Source: Sphingomonas sp. Leaf208 (GTDB lineage: Bacteria; Pseudomonadota; Alphaproteobacteria; Sphingomonadales; Sphingomonadaceae). From it: a stretch of 64,000 nt of DNA. Shown here in pieces: positions 53,859 to 62,620 of this stretch (position 1 is the first letter of the stretch; every line of letters starts with the position of its first letter). The stretch covers positions 1 to 64,000 of the forward strand of contig NZ_LMKH01000003.1 in NCBI RefSeq assembly GCF_001421415.1, read 5' to 3'. Both the position numbers and the translations under genes were made by a program. The notes under the pieces were generated by a model that ran no database searches, was not told where the DNA came from, and worked only from the letters and a program-made list of their open reading frames with translations.

Positions 53859-54560
53859 ATGAAACAGTTCATTCTCGCCGCCGTGGCAACGGCCGGTGCG
53901 ATCACGGCATTGCCGGCGACCGCACAGACCGCCGGGGCCTTCATGGCCAATCCGGCATTCCAGGGCCCGCGCCCGGCCCGCTGCACGACGACCGTGGAGA
54001 TGCAGCGCTGTGCCGCCGCCGACCTGCGCACCGCCGACGCGGCGATGAGCGTCCGCTACAACGCGCTGCGCGCGCGCCTTCGTCCGGCGGCGCAGCAGAC
54101 GCTGCTGGCCGAACAGCGTGCCTGGCTGAAGTCGCGCGATCGCGATTGCCTCGCCAAGGGCCGTGGCGGCGGATCCTCGGCCTCGCTGTACGTGGCGCAG
54201 TGCTGGGTCAGCACGACGCAGGCGCGCACCGCGGCGCTGGGCGCGAAGTCATCCCAGGGTACGAGCGCAAGCGTCCTGCCGGCGTCGGCGTTCGTCGGCC
54301 GCTGGCGGGGCGGCGAAGGCACGTACATGAAGATCGCGCGCCGCGGTGCCGGCTTCGTGATCGACAACCAATGGGGTCTGGACGCGGACATGCAGGGCGT
54401 CTTCACCGGCACGATGACGCCCGGCGGCCTGAGTTTCCGTCGGAACGGCGTCACCGAGACCGCGCGGCCGAGCAAAGGCGATGCGGTCAACCTGAGCGCT
54501 CTCCGGGGCAAGAAAGACTGCCTGATGGTCTCGAAGGACGAGGGGTATTGCCGCTATTGA
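53859..54560 (+). CDS. Secreted LprI-like protein
   Basis: This 233-residue exported protein has a signal peptide at residues 1-23 (ALPATAQ end) followed by an LprI-N-like domain: CTTTVEMQRCAAADLRTADAAM, then LLAEQRAWLKSRDRDC. The paired cysteines fit that family, which includes lysozyme inhibitors. The C-terminal half from about residue 140 is a small beta-rich domain of unknown role. I chose the ATG at 53859, 11 bases after AGGAGCAGG. Confidence 0.72.
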   Translation: MKQFILAAVATAGAITALPATAQTAGAFMANPAFQGPRPARCTTTVEMQRCAAADLRTADAAMSVRYNALRARLRPAAQQTLLAEQRAWLKSRDRDCLAKGRGGGSSASLYVAQCWVSTTQARTAALGAKSSQGTSASVLPASAFVGRWRGGEGTYMKIARRGAGFVIDNQWGLDADMQGVFTGTMTPGGLSFRRNGVTETARPSKGDAVNLSALRGKKDCLMVSKDEGYCRY

Positions 54561-54574
54561 GGGAGTTCGACCTC

Positions 54575-54610
54575 GCCCTGCCCCCCGGCTTCACGGCCGG
54601 GGGGCAGGGC
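54575..54610. terminator. Strong hairpin between convergent genes
   Basis: GCCCTGCCCCCCGGC and GCCGGGGGGCAGGGC form a perfect 15-base stem with a 6-base loop in the 51-base gap between the LprI-like and dipeptidase genes. Without long T-runs it may end transcription on both strands only partly. Confidence 0.65.
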
Positions 54611-54611
54611 G

Positions 54612-55694
54612 TTACGCCCAGGTGTCGCGAAAAACACGTAGCCAGTTGCCGCCCGCGATCTTGTCGACGACGCGGGCGGGCACACCACGCCGGCCCAGCG
54701 CGTGCGCCACGACCTCGACCCGGTCGGGCCGGTTCAGCCCGGTGACGAACGGCGGCCGATCCTCGCCAGGCGCGCCGATCCCCTGGGCCCGCCGCTTCGC
54801 CACCAAGGCGAGATAGCCGCGCATGTTGGCGGGCGAGGTGTCGAACGGTGCCATCATCGCATCGCTGCCGATCGCAATGTGATCCTCGCCGCAAATCCGC
54901 AGCGCGTGCAGCACATGCGCCAGGTAATCGTCGATGTCCGGCTGCTTGGGCGGTTGGGCGAGGAAGGGCAGTTCGTAGAGGCCTACCGCCCCGCCGCCCT
55001 CGGCGATAGCACGCAGCACCGCATCGCTCTTGTTGCGGGGATGCGGCGTGATCGCGGCGCAGCCGGCATGCGTGATGGCCGCCGGCGCGGCGGTGACAGC
55101 GAGCACGTCCAACGTCGTCCGCTCGTCGGAATGGCTGAGATCGATGGTGACACCGCCGGCGTTCATCCGCGCGACCGCCTCGCGTCCCGAAGCGGTCAGC
55201 CCCGTTGGCGCGGCACTCAACACCCCCGATCCGAACGGCGATCCCTGGTTATAGCTCAACTGCATGATGCGGACGCCCTGCGCGGCGTAGCGCGTGATCG
55301 CATCCACCTGCCCGCCGAACTGCCCCGTCTGCTCGAACCCGAAGATGAAACCCACGCGACCATCCCGTCGGCACGCCTCGATGTCCGCGATCGTGCGGAC
55401 GTGCCGAAGGAGACCGGCGTTCGCGCCGACCGCGGCCGAGACCACGTCGATCGCCTCAACGGTGCTCGCAGCCGTACCATCCCCATCCACGTTGACCCGC
55501 AGGGCGGTGAGACGCGCCCCGCGAAGGATCGCGACCGCCCGCGGTGAGAGCCGGCCCGGTCCCTCGATCGGCGGCATCAGATTGGCGTCGATTGACAACC
55601 GACGCCCTGCTGCCGGGGACATCGACCCGCGTGCGCCGCCCAGAAACACCGAGCCCAACCCGAGCGCGATCATCGAACGTCGATCGATCGTCAT
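54612..55694 (-). CDS. Exported membrane dipeptidase (peptidase M19)
   Basis: This 360-residue renal-dipeptidase-family zinc hydrolase probably cleaves dipeptides or related amides in the periplasm. It has a Tat-type leader (DRRSMIALGLGSVFLGGA). Conserved segments include DLSHSDERTTLDV, ITHAGCAAITPHPRN and AIGSDAMMAPFDT. The zinc-binding HxD near the N-terminus of classical M19 enzymes reads SIDANL here, so one metal site may be altered. The ATG at 55694 was chosen because the signal peptide starts there. Confidence 0.78.
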   Translation of the reverse strand: MTIDRRSMIALGLGSVFLGGARGSMSPAAGRRLSIDANLMPPIEGPGRLSPRAVAILRGARLTALRVNVDGDGTAASTVEAIDVVSAAVGANAGLLRHVRTIADIEACRRDGRVGFIFGFEQTGQFGGQVDAITRYAAQGVRIMQLSYNQGSPFGSGVLSAAPTGLTASGREAVARMNAGGVTIDLSHSDERTTLDVLAVTAAPAAITHAGCAAITPHPRNKSDAVLRAIAEGGGAVGLYELPFLAQPPKQPDIDDYLAHVLHALRICGEDHIAIGSDAMMAPFDTSPANMRGYLALVAKRRAQGIGAPGEDRPPFVTGLNRPDRVEVVAHALGRRGVPARVVDKIAGGNWLRVFRDTWA

Positions 55695-55795
55695 GTTCCC
55701 CCCATACCGTTTCCCACCGATCATAAGCGGCAAGACTGCCTTCGAACACAATGGGCGGGGTCGGCCGTCGATACGAGCGACCCCGCCCGTCGTGT

Positions 55796-56689
55796 TCAGC
55801 GCGCGGGGTGGAGGAGTTCGGGGAAGCCGATCCGGTCGACGAACTGCTCGCGCACCCGGTCCATCACCGCGAAGACCACCGCTGCACCATCGCTGGCGGG
55901 ATCGACATGGACGCGGAGCGGGCGCTTGCCCACTGGTGCCGCGACGATGTCGACCACCGCCCGCCCGACCGCACCCGGATCGGCGTCCTCCGGCACGGTG
56001 CCGGCCAGCGCTTTCTGGATGCGATCGGCAAACCCTTCCGGCCAGGCGGCCGTGTACGCATCGGCGATCGCAGTATCCTCGGGATGTCCGGCGTTCGCGA
56101 AGTGGTTGGTGCCGCTGGTGAAGGCGCCCGGCACGACGATCGATGTTTCGATGCCCAGCAACGCCAGTTCCTTGGCATAGCAGACCGCCAGCGCATCCAT
56201 GCCGGCCTTCGCCGCGAAATACGGTCCCAGCAGCGGCGGGACGCCACCGGCGACGCTGGAACTCGATACCCAGACGATCAGCCCCGATCCCGCTTTCCGC
56301 ATGTGCGGCAGGACGCCGCGATTCACGCGGTGCGTGCCGAGCACGTTGACGTCGTATTGCTGCGCAAGCTGCTCGGGCGTGAACGATTCGAGCGGCCCGT
56401 ACATCATGTGGCCGGCATTCTGGACCAGCACGTCCAGCCGGCCATGCTCGGCGACCACGGCATCGATCGCTGCGCTGATCGACGCTTCGTCCTGCACGTC
56501 GAGTTCGATCGAGCGCAGATCGACTCCGTGTTCCTTGGCGAAGGCGGCGTTGTCCTTGACCTTGTCGGCATTCTTTTCGGTCGTGCCGCGCATGGAGGCG
56601 TAGACCGTGTGGCCGGCGCCCGCGAGGTCGCGCGCGATCATCTGGCCGAAACCGCTCGATGTGCCGGTAACGAGTGTGACGAAACTCAT
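55796..56689 (-). CDS. Short-chain dehydrogenase/reductase
   Basis: This 297-residue SDR has TGTSSGFG, QNAGHMMYG, the catalytic serines in VSSSSVAGG and YFAAK. Its long C-terminal part and the TGTSSGFG motif place it with the so-called oxidoreductase SDRs of the SDR at 37483. It stands in the same direction as, and 14 bases after, another SDR gene. Confidence 0.85.
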   Translation of the reverse strand: MSFVTLVTGTSSGFGQMIARDLAGAGHTVYASMRGTTEKNADKVKDNAAFAKEHGVDLRSIELDVQDEASISAAIDAVVAEHGRLDVLVQNAGHMMYGPLESFTPEQLAQQYDVNVLGTHRVNRGVLPHMRKAGSGLIVWVSSSSVAGGVPPLLGPYFAAKAGMDALAVCYAKELALLGIETSIVVPGAFTSGTNHFANAGHPEDTAIADAYTAAWPEGFADRIQKALAGTVPEDADPGAVGRAVVDIVAAPVGKRPLRVHVDPASDGAAVVFAVMDRVREQFVDRIGFPELLHPAR

Positions 56690-56703
56690 GGCTGCTCTCC
56701 TGT

Positions 56704-57435
56704 TCAGATGACGCCGCCGTTGGCGCGGATGATCTGGCCGGTGATCCAGTGACTGTCGGGTCCGAGCAGCATGGCGACCGCCGCGGCGATGTCGTCGGGC
56801 TCGGCAAGCCGGCCGAGCGGGATCATCTTGGTCACCGCCGCGATCTGTTCATCGGTCTTGTCGTCCAGGAACAGCTTGGTCGCGACCGGTCCTGGCGCGA
56901 TGGCGTTGACCGTGATCTTCTTCGCGCCGAGCTCCTTGGCAAGGATGTGCGTCATTGCTTCGACGCCGGCCTTGGTCGCGGCGTAGGCACCGTAGGTCGG
57001 CTGGTACAGTCCGACCACGCTGGACGAGAAGCTGACGATCCGCCCGCCTTCGCGGATCTGCCGGGCGCCTTCGCGCAGGCAGTTGAACACGCCCTTCAGG
57101 TTGATCGCGACATGGCGGTCGAACAGGTCGTCGTCGGTCTGCGCCAGCGGTGCGAGCTTCATGATGCCGGCATTGTTGACCAGCGCGTCGACCCCGCCGA
57201 ATGCCTGCGTCGTCTCCTCGAACAGGTGAGCCACCGCTGCCGAATCGCTGACATCCGCCTTCACCGCGATCGCGCGGCCGCCGTAGCTCTCGATCTTGTC
57301 CGTCAGCGCGCGTGCGGTGTCCTCGTTACCTGAGAAGTTCACCGTCACCGACCAGCCATCCCTGGCCAATCGCTCGGCGATTGCTGCGCCGATACCCTGC
57401 GACGATCCCGTTACGATCGCCGTGTGTCCGCTCAT
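56704..57435 (-). CDS. Short-chain dehydrogenase/reductase
   Basis: This 243-residue SDR has TGSSQGIG, NNAGIM, SFSSSVVG, YAATK and the C-terminal WITGQIIRANGGVI. It resembles FabG-like 3-oxoacyl reductases that regularly occur beside AraC regulators. I chose the ATG at 57435. It lies directly downstream of the AraC gene at 57553 on the same strand and forms a two-SDR operon with the next gene. Confidence 0.87.
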   Translation of the reverse strand: MSGHTAIVTGSSQGIGAAIAERLARDGWSVTVNFSGNEDTARALTDKIESYGGRAIAVKADVSDSAAVAHLFEETTQAFGGVDALVNNAGIMKLAPLAQTDDDLFDRHVAINLKGVFNCLREGARQIREGGRIVSFSSSVVGLYQPTYGAYAATKAGVEAMTHILAKELGAKKITVNAIAPGPVATKLFLDDKTDEQIAAVTKMIPLGRLAEPDDIAAAVAMLLGPDSHWITGQIIRANGGVI

Positions 57436-57552
57436 TGATGCCACGTTCCGTCCTCCGTCTACAACCACAAGGAGTACGTTGAACATCCGTAACGGTTGCG
57501 GATTTTCGGGCGTGGTGCGCGATCGAGAAAGACTTCCGCGGCTTGGCGAAAG

Positions 57553-58473
57553 TCAGCGCCCGGCGCGGAAGGCGCTCGGCGTACATCCCCTGTGACGCAG
57601 GAACGCGGTGGAAAACCCGCTCGCCCTGGGATAGCCGCACCGAAAGGCGATCTCGCTGACGGCAAGGTCCGTCGTTCGCAGCAGCAGGCACGCCCGATCG
57701 ATCCGCAACGTCGTCAGATAGGCCGCCGGCCCCATCCCGACATGCTCGCGAAAGCGACGACCGAAATGATGCACGCTGATACCCGCCTCGCGCGCGAGTT
57801 CGTCCAGCGTCAGGGCTCGGTCGAGGTGGCAGCTCATTAATTCGATGACCCGGGCAAGCCGACGATCGCTCAACGTCGCCGGCCGACGGGTATCATCGGC
57901 AACGTTCCGCCACTGCGCCTGCCGGGACAGGAGGTGCGTGGTCAGCCACCGTGCCGCTCCAGCGGCGTAGAGGTCGGGCTCGCCGCTACGATGCGCGTCA
58001 AGCAGGGCGTGCGCGTGCGCCGTTACGATTTCGTCCCGAAACGTCAGAACCGATAACTGGTCGATATCCGCGGACTGACCGCTGCGACGATATTCGTCGG
58101 CGATCTGCGCCAGCAGCGAACCCGGCAGATAGAGGTGCAACGTGCCGAACGCATGCCGCTCCGACGGCGTACTCCAACGCAGGCGCGTCGTCTCACCCGG
58201 CGGTGTCATGCCGGCGTTGCCCGGCTGATACAGCGCCGTTCGCCATCGCCCGCCCGCCAGCGCCTGCAGTTCATGACGGCCGGCTGTCGCGACGACGAGC
58301 GTCAGGTCGTCGGTCGGATGGGTTTCGAACGCGTCGCTATGACCCGATCCTTCGTGCCGATCGAGGAGCAGGGAGGTCCATCCAGAGGTGGCGCTGCTCT
58401 CCATCAGCAGATTGGGCTGCATCGATGCGCAGCGGCGGCTTGCTTCGGAATATGCGTAAAGCGATTCGCTCAT
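57553..58473 (-). CDS. AraC-family regulator, paralogue B
   Basis: This 306-residue AraC protein is clearly paralogous to the one at 52739: WTSLLLDRHEGSGHSDAFET in the sensor, then LTLDELAREAGISVHHFGRRFREHVG in the first helix-turn-helix. The second helix-turn-helix is IAFRCGYPRASGFSTAFLRH. It heads a minus-strand set with two SDR genes and the dipeptidase, which it probably regulates. Confidence 0.87.
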   Translation of the reverse strand: MSESLYAYSEASRRCASMQPNLLMESSATSGWTSLLLDRHEGSGHSDAFETHPTDDLTLVVATAGRHELQALAGGRWRTALYQPGNAGMTPPGETTRLRWSTPSERHAFGTLHLYLPGSLLAQIADEYRRSGQSADIDQLSVLTFRDEIVTAHAHALLDAHRSGEPDLYAAGAARWLTTHLLSRQAQWRNVADDTRRPATLSDRRLARVIELMSCHLDRALTLDELAREAGISVHHFGRRFREHVGMGPAAYLTTLRIDRACLLLRTTDLAVSEIAFRCGYPRASGFSTAFLRHRGCTPSAFRAGR

Positions 58474-59184
58474 CTTCTAATCCCCTCCTCCATATCCTGC
58501 TCCGTATGATCCGATGGTACGCCGGATTGTCGCGCTGGGCATGACCGATCCGCGCACGATGGACTGGCTCGATATCCCGAGTAACCGTTTTGGCGGCCGT
58601 ATGGCTGACAGCGATGCCTACACGCACGCGGCGCAATGGCCCCGGACACAACTGCAGGGATGGGAGGTGCCAATGGAGCTAGAGGATGCGGGTCAGATGC
58701 CCCTCGGTTCGACCGCGGTCCTTGGTCGGCTTGGATGGTGACCGCTTCGGAGGAGCACTTACGTATTGCGCACCCCGCTGACACCGCGGGTACCAGCGCT
58801 TGGCGACGCTTGACCCGGCCACCATCGAAGACGCTCAGGCGCCTCTTGCGCAGTTCAAGGGAAAACAGGTCTTCGTCGGCAGTGAAGAACGCCGATCTGG
58901 GATCAATAATTAGCTCATCCGAACCTGCAAGCTGCCAATGTGGACATGGGACGACATGGCTGAACGGATCGCCGCTTTCAGTCTTCGGGATCATACATCA
59001 AACGTCGTCAAATGGATGAACAGGTCCTGCCCTACGGCTTCCGGCCAGACCCACAAGCAGTCACTCCCGGCGCCGTGCCCGGCTCCCAACTTCGGACGCC
59101 CATTCATCTTCGCGGTCGATACGAGTGACGCGCCGCAAATGCTGCCGCCCGGAAGATGCCATCATGTCTGACCAACGCACGCCT
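58474..59184. other. Gap with no supported gene
   Basis: About 700 bases contain only short open frames on both strands without motifs. A frame at about 58541-58741 (MTDPRTMDWLDIP) and a minus-strand segment at about 58800-58990 (SDELIIDPRSAFFTADEDLF) look weakly coding-like, but neither has a good start site or known family. This is probably decayed DNA. Confidence 0.4.
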
Positions 59185-59559
59185 CTAATTGATGTGGCTG
59201 TCCCGCTCGAACGGTTGCAGCACGATGTCCGCGATCGCCGACGATCCGACCTGGAATGCCTTCTGGTACTCTGGATCCGCGACCATATCGTTGAAGGCGG
59301 AGCGGCGTGGATACTGAACCAGGACAATGGCGTCCCACGCCTGCGCCTCACCCTCGGTAAGCACCGGAAGGCCGTTGCCACCGAACAAGATCCGCGCCCC
59401 GAAACGTTCGAGGATCGGCTTCGCCATGCTGATGTATCGCAGGTAGCGATCCCGGCCACCTTCGGGCTCAAATCGCAGGAGGTTCAACATGACGATTGGT
59501 GTGTCGTCATGACCGGTCAGAAACGCCTCGTAAGCGGCGAGAGAAAACGCGACCATCAA
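59185..59559 (-). CDS. DUF1330-family protein
   Basis: This 124-residue small alpha/beta-barrel-dimer protein of the DUF1330 type has PIVMLNLLRFEPEGGRDRYLRYI and VLVQYPRRSAFNDMVADPEYQ, which are family hallmarks. The function is unknown. It overlaps the YafY-type regulator gene by 4 bases (ATGA) and is probably co-transcribed with it. Confidence 0.82.
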   Translation of the reverse strand: MMVAFSLAAYEAFLTGHDDTPIVMLNLLRFEPEGGRDRYLRYISMAKPILERFGARILFGGNGLPVLTEGEAQAWDAIVLVQYPRRSAFNDMVADPEYQKAFQVGSSAIADIVLQPFERDSHIN

Positions 59560-60323
59560 TCATCCTTTGAGCTGTCTCCACCATCGGGTGGATCGATCCG
59601 TTGATAGCTTGGGGCACCGCCAGAAATTGTCAGCAGGGCGCGCCAGTCTCGGTCCTGTTGGCGCCACTTCTGCACGAGAGCGTGACGTCGCCCCGGATAT
59701 CGGTCCTCGAGCATTGTGCTCAGCCGCACGCGATCGACCCGAAAGTGACGGAAGGCTGCCCTCGCCTCGCACCACGCCGCCAAGACCCGGACGTCGTCAA
59801 AATACACGATGGCGATAGGCCAGACGGTGCGCTCTGAGATTGAGCCGCGAGCGTCCTCGTAGCTGATTTTCACCTTGCGTTGCCGGCGGACAGCATCACG
59901 CAGTTGCGCTACCTGTGGTGGATCTATCCGCTGAGAAACTGAGGCAGCCGCGAAGAAGGGTGGAAGGTCCTCAAGGCCAACAGACGGGCTGCCCGTCGTC
60001 GCAAGGATCTTCGCCAGGGCACTTTCGCTGTTGCGCGCTAATGCCGGATCGGCCCGTTGCCGCACCCAGCCAAGCCCTAGGATCAGCGCGTCGATCTCCT
60101 CCGGCAGAAGAGCGAACTCTGGCAGGAAGAAGCCTCCACCCAGACGAAAGCCAATCCCGGCCTGACCGTCCACCGGCGCTCCTAATGACCGAAGCGTCTC
60201 GATGTCACGGTAGACGCTCCGCGGCGAGATCCCGAGTTGCCGCGCCAGATCGTCGGCCGTGACCGGCATCCTGTGCGAGCGCAGGATGTTGATCAGCTCG
60301 AAAAGGCGGCTTGATCTCGACAT
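59556..60323 (-). CDS. YafY-type regulator (HTH_11 plus WYL domain)
   Basis: This 255-residue regulator has an N-terminal HTH (TADDLARQLGISPRSVYRDIETLRSLG) and a C-terminal WYL-like domain from about residue 140 (RRQRKVKISYEDARG, then WPIAIVYFDDVRVLAAWCE). YafY proteins often control an adjacent small gene, here the DUF1330 gene in the same operon. The WYL tripeptide itself is replaced (IVYFDD). Confidence 0.85.
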   Translation of the reverse strand: MSRSSRLFELINILRSHRMPVTADDLARQLGISPRSVYRDIETLRSLGAPVDGQAGIGFRLGGGFFLPEFALLPEEIDALILGLGWVRQRADPALARNSESALAKILATTGSPSVGLEDLPPFFAAASVSQRIDPPQVAQLRDAVRRQRKVKISYEDARGSISERTVWPIAIVYFDDVRVLAAWCEARAAFRHFRVDRVRLSTMLEDRYPGRRHALVQKWRQQDRDWRALLTISGGAPSYQRIDPPDGGDSSKDD

Positions 60324-60365
60324 ATATCCTGAGGTGCTGGCGATGCGCGCTGCGTTGCGCTGGGA

Positions 60366-60869
60366 TCAATCAGGCGCCTTCGTAGACGGGCCGAAGGTCG
60401 TGATCTTGCTGATCTTTCCATCCTCTCCAACGGTGATCTGATCGCCACCGCGAGCGAACTCAGTGCCATCCGCTTGAATAAGTACCCATGTCAGAAGCGC
60501 CACGTTGTGGTGCACGGAAACGTCGCCGATCTCGAAATGTCCGCCGGGAAAGCGCTCGTGAAAGGTTGCCATGTCCTCTATGACCAGCGCCCGACCCATC
60601 GTCGTATCGTGTCTTACCGTTTGATATTCGATGTTCTCATTCAAGACCTCAGCAGAAATCCGGTGGCGGTCGTCGAGTGACTCCGAGTTCCAGGCTGTGT
60701 GAAGCTTGGCATACAGGTCCCACGCCTGCCGCTTGGTAACTACCATCGGGTTCTTCCTCGAAATTTGCTGGATCTGTTGGGGATAGGCAACGCTTGGCAG
60801 AAGCGTCATGCCTGCTAGCAGGACGACCGCCGGAAAGCGGACCGTCAAACGGGTGATTGGCGCGATCAC
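60366..60869 (-). CDS. Exported NTF2/SnoaL-like protein
   Basis: This 167-residue protein has an N-terminal signal peptide (VVLLAGMTLLPSVAYPQQ) and an NTF2-like domain: KRQAWDLYAKLHTAWNSESLDDR, later VALLTWVLIQADGTEFARGGDQI and ISKITTFGPS. Cytoplasmic homologues are common; export is less usual. Its role is unknown. It lies next to the YafY-type gene on the same strand, and the 163-base gap to the next gene holds nothing clear. Confidence 0.7.
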   Translation of the reverse strand: MIAPITRLTVRFPAVVLLAGMTLLPSVAYPQQIQQISRKNPMVVTKRQAWDLYAKLHTAWNSESLDDRHRISAEVLNENIEYQTVRHDTTMGRALVIEDMATFHERFPGGHFEIGDVSVHHNVALLTWVLIQADGTEFARGGDQITVGEDGKISKITTFGPSTKAPD

Positions 60870-61032
60870 TGGCTATCCTTGGTACGTTGTTGATTACTGC
60901 GAACCTCGGCGCCTTAGCTGAGCGCGTTGCCAGAAATTGTCAGGAACGTGCTCCGATACGTCATCGCGGGATGCCCGAGGAGTGGAGTTGTGTTGGGCGG
61001 CACTCGCGGCGCGGCGAAGCTTGCCGCATTGC

Positions 61033-61536
61033 TCAGCGTCGGGCGGCCGCTCTAATTAGCGACGCGCGCGCAACGAGAACGTGAAACGGATAGATCGCGC
61101 GAAGGTACAGGCGACCGAACCGGTTGCGGGTGCGGACCGCGGTGGTGACGATCAGCATCGAACCATGCGGTCCGACTTGGCGCAGGATCGACAGACGAAA
61201 GTCGAGGTGACGGTCGTCTTCCCCGAGCACGATCTCGTCAGTGCTTTCGGCTAGCACGGGGAAGAAGTCGATCCGCGCACGATCCGGTCGCGCACGGCGT
61301 AGCTCGGCGGTTGTTTGCACGCCGAACGGCGCGACAGCGCCATCTCGCACCGCCACCAGCGCCCTGAACCAGCGTGGCGGCGTTCCGAGCGCTCGGTCCG
61401 CGATCGCCCGCATCGTCGCGTCATCAGCCGCCGCGTCCACGGCGTAGCTGTCGAGCAGGTCGGCACCTGCGTACCAGCCGCTGATTGCGCTGCCAGGAGG
61501 GGGCTCGACGCGCCGGACGGATCGATCGCCGAACAC
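61033..61536 (-). CDS. DUF2867-family protein
   Basis: This 167-residue DUF2867-type protein has RALGTPPRWFRALVAVRD in the middle and RFGRLYLRAIYPFHVLVARASL at the C-terminus, which are characteristic. The start is a GTG, 2 bases after the stop of the gene encoded upstream. No function is established for the family. Confidence 0.78.
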   Translation of the reverse strand: MFGDRSVRRVEPPPGSAISGWYAGADLLDSYAVDAAADDATMRAIADRALGTPPRWFRALVAVRDGAVAPFGVQTTAELRRARPDRARIDFFPVLAESTDEIVLGEDDRHLDFRLSILRQVGPHGSMLIVTTAVRTRNRFGRLYLRAIYPFHVLVARASLIRAAARR

Positions 61537-61537
61537 G

Positions 61538-61837
61538 TTAGGCGTCGGGCTTGGCGAACAGAGCGGCGATCTGGTGGAATGGGCCTAGATGCACGACCTG
61601 GCGCTCGAGGAGCCCTACTTTTACCATCGGCAGCGCGTCGACAGCAGCGTGGACCGCCTCGATCGACGGCAGCTCATAGATGAGAGTGATCACCTGTGGA
61701 TTGGCGGAAAAGTAGAACTCGCGGAGCTCATCGCCGAGGTATGATGCCCACACCGCCTCAATCTCCGGCACCATGTGCGGCATGAAATCGTCGAGGGTCT
61801 TTCCCGCGCTCGGGGTCAGCATGACGAGGAACTTCAT
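61538..61837 (-). CDS. Small muconolactone-isomerase-like protein
   Basis: This 99-residue protein has a ferredoxin-like alpha/beta pattern: MKFLVMLTPSAGKTLDDFM, then REFYFSANPQVITLIYELPS and a hydrophobic C-terminus. It resembles muconolactone isomerase or YCII-like small proteins but lacks clear catalytic residues, so the call is tentative. I chose the ATG at 61837. It forms a two-gene unit with the DUF2867 gene and is divergent from a tetR gene. Confidence 0.55.
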   Translation of the reverse strand: MKFLVMLTPSAGKTLDDFMPHMVPEIEAVWASYLGDELREFYFSANPQVITLIYELPSIEAVHAAVDALPMVKVGLLERQVVHLGPFHQIAALFAKPDA

Positions 61838-61933
61838 GAACGATCTCCAGATGGTCGTAGGGTGGCCAGGTTTGTCGAACGACACGTGGCTCAGACATCC
61901 CCCTCGACGCCGTATTTGGATCATGATATAGGA

Positions 61934-62599
61934 ATGGCGGAACGCAAGGCACGAGCATCATCTATCCCCTCACAACGGGGCGAACCGGTTCGCCAGCGAG
62001 TGATCCAGGCGGCCGAGCGGCTGCTGCGTCAGGGGAAGGCAGAATTCTCGATGCGCGAACTCGCGGCGGAAGCCGAGGTCAGCTTCTCAACGCCGTTCAA
62101 CCAGTTCGGCAGCAAGGCGGCGGTTATGCACGCGATCTCCGCGAGGCGGGTCGAGTTGATGACCGATCGCTTTCGAGAATCGGCGCTTCCTACTGATGCG
62201 CTGGAGCGCGTCCTCATGGCCTCCGATACGGCAGCTTCGGTCATGCTCGAGGAGCCAGTGGTAAACCGGTCGGTGATGGGGTGGCTCGGCACTGTAAGTC
62301 CGGCAGCCGGCACCGCTCTCGCACGCTCCGAAGCATTTTGGTCGCTTGCGCTTGGCAAGGAGGCGTGCCCGGCTCTTGCCGGAAACGAGCAACCGGATCG
62401 CTCGCTTCCACGGCAGCTCGCCTTCGGCTTCCGCGGCGTGCTTTCGTTCTGGACTGCCGGCGAATTGGCCGACGACGAACTTGCTGGATCTGCGCGGGAG
62501 GTAGCTCGCGCAATCCTGCTTGGGGCGGCGAAGCCGCAGTTGGGAGCAGGCGGTGAGGCTCTTCAGCCACTTCCATGGGCCTGCCACGATGAGGTTTGA
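61934..62599 (+). CDS. TetR-family regulator
   Basis: This 221-residue TetR protein has an N-terminal helix-turn-helix (SMRELAAEAEVSFSTPFNQFGSKAAVM) and a ligand domain from about residue 75. I chose the ATG at 61934 after ATAGGA. It is divergent from the small isomerase-like/DUF2867 pair and upstream of a LysE-type exporter, so it may control either. Confidence 0.84.
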   Translation: MAERKARASSIPSQRGEPVRQRVIQAAERLLRQGKAEFSMRELAAEAEVSFSTPFNQFGSKAAVMHAISARRVELMTDRFRESALPTDALERVLMASDTAASVMLEEPVVNRSVMGWLGTVSPAAGTALARSEAFWSLALGKEACPALAGNEQPDRSLPRQLAFGFRGVLSFWTAGELADDELAGSAREVARAILLGAAKPQLGAGGEALQPLPWACHDEV

Positions 62600-62620
62600 G
62601 AGACCGCGAGAGGACGAGAA

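Noticed and set aside
58470..58994. Minus-strand frame in the gap after AraC paralogue B
   Set aside because: Part of it looks weakly protein-like, but there is no start site, family or conserved motif, so I left it as a gap.
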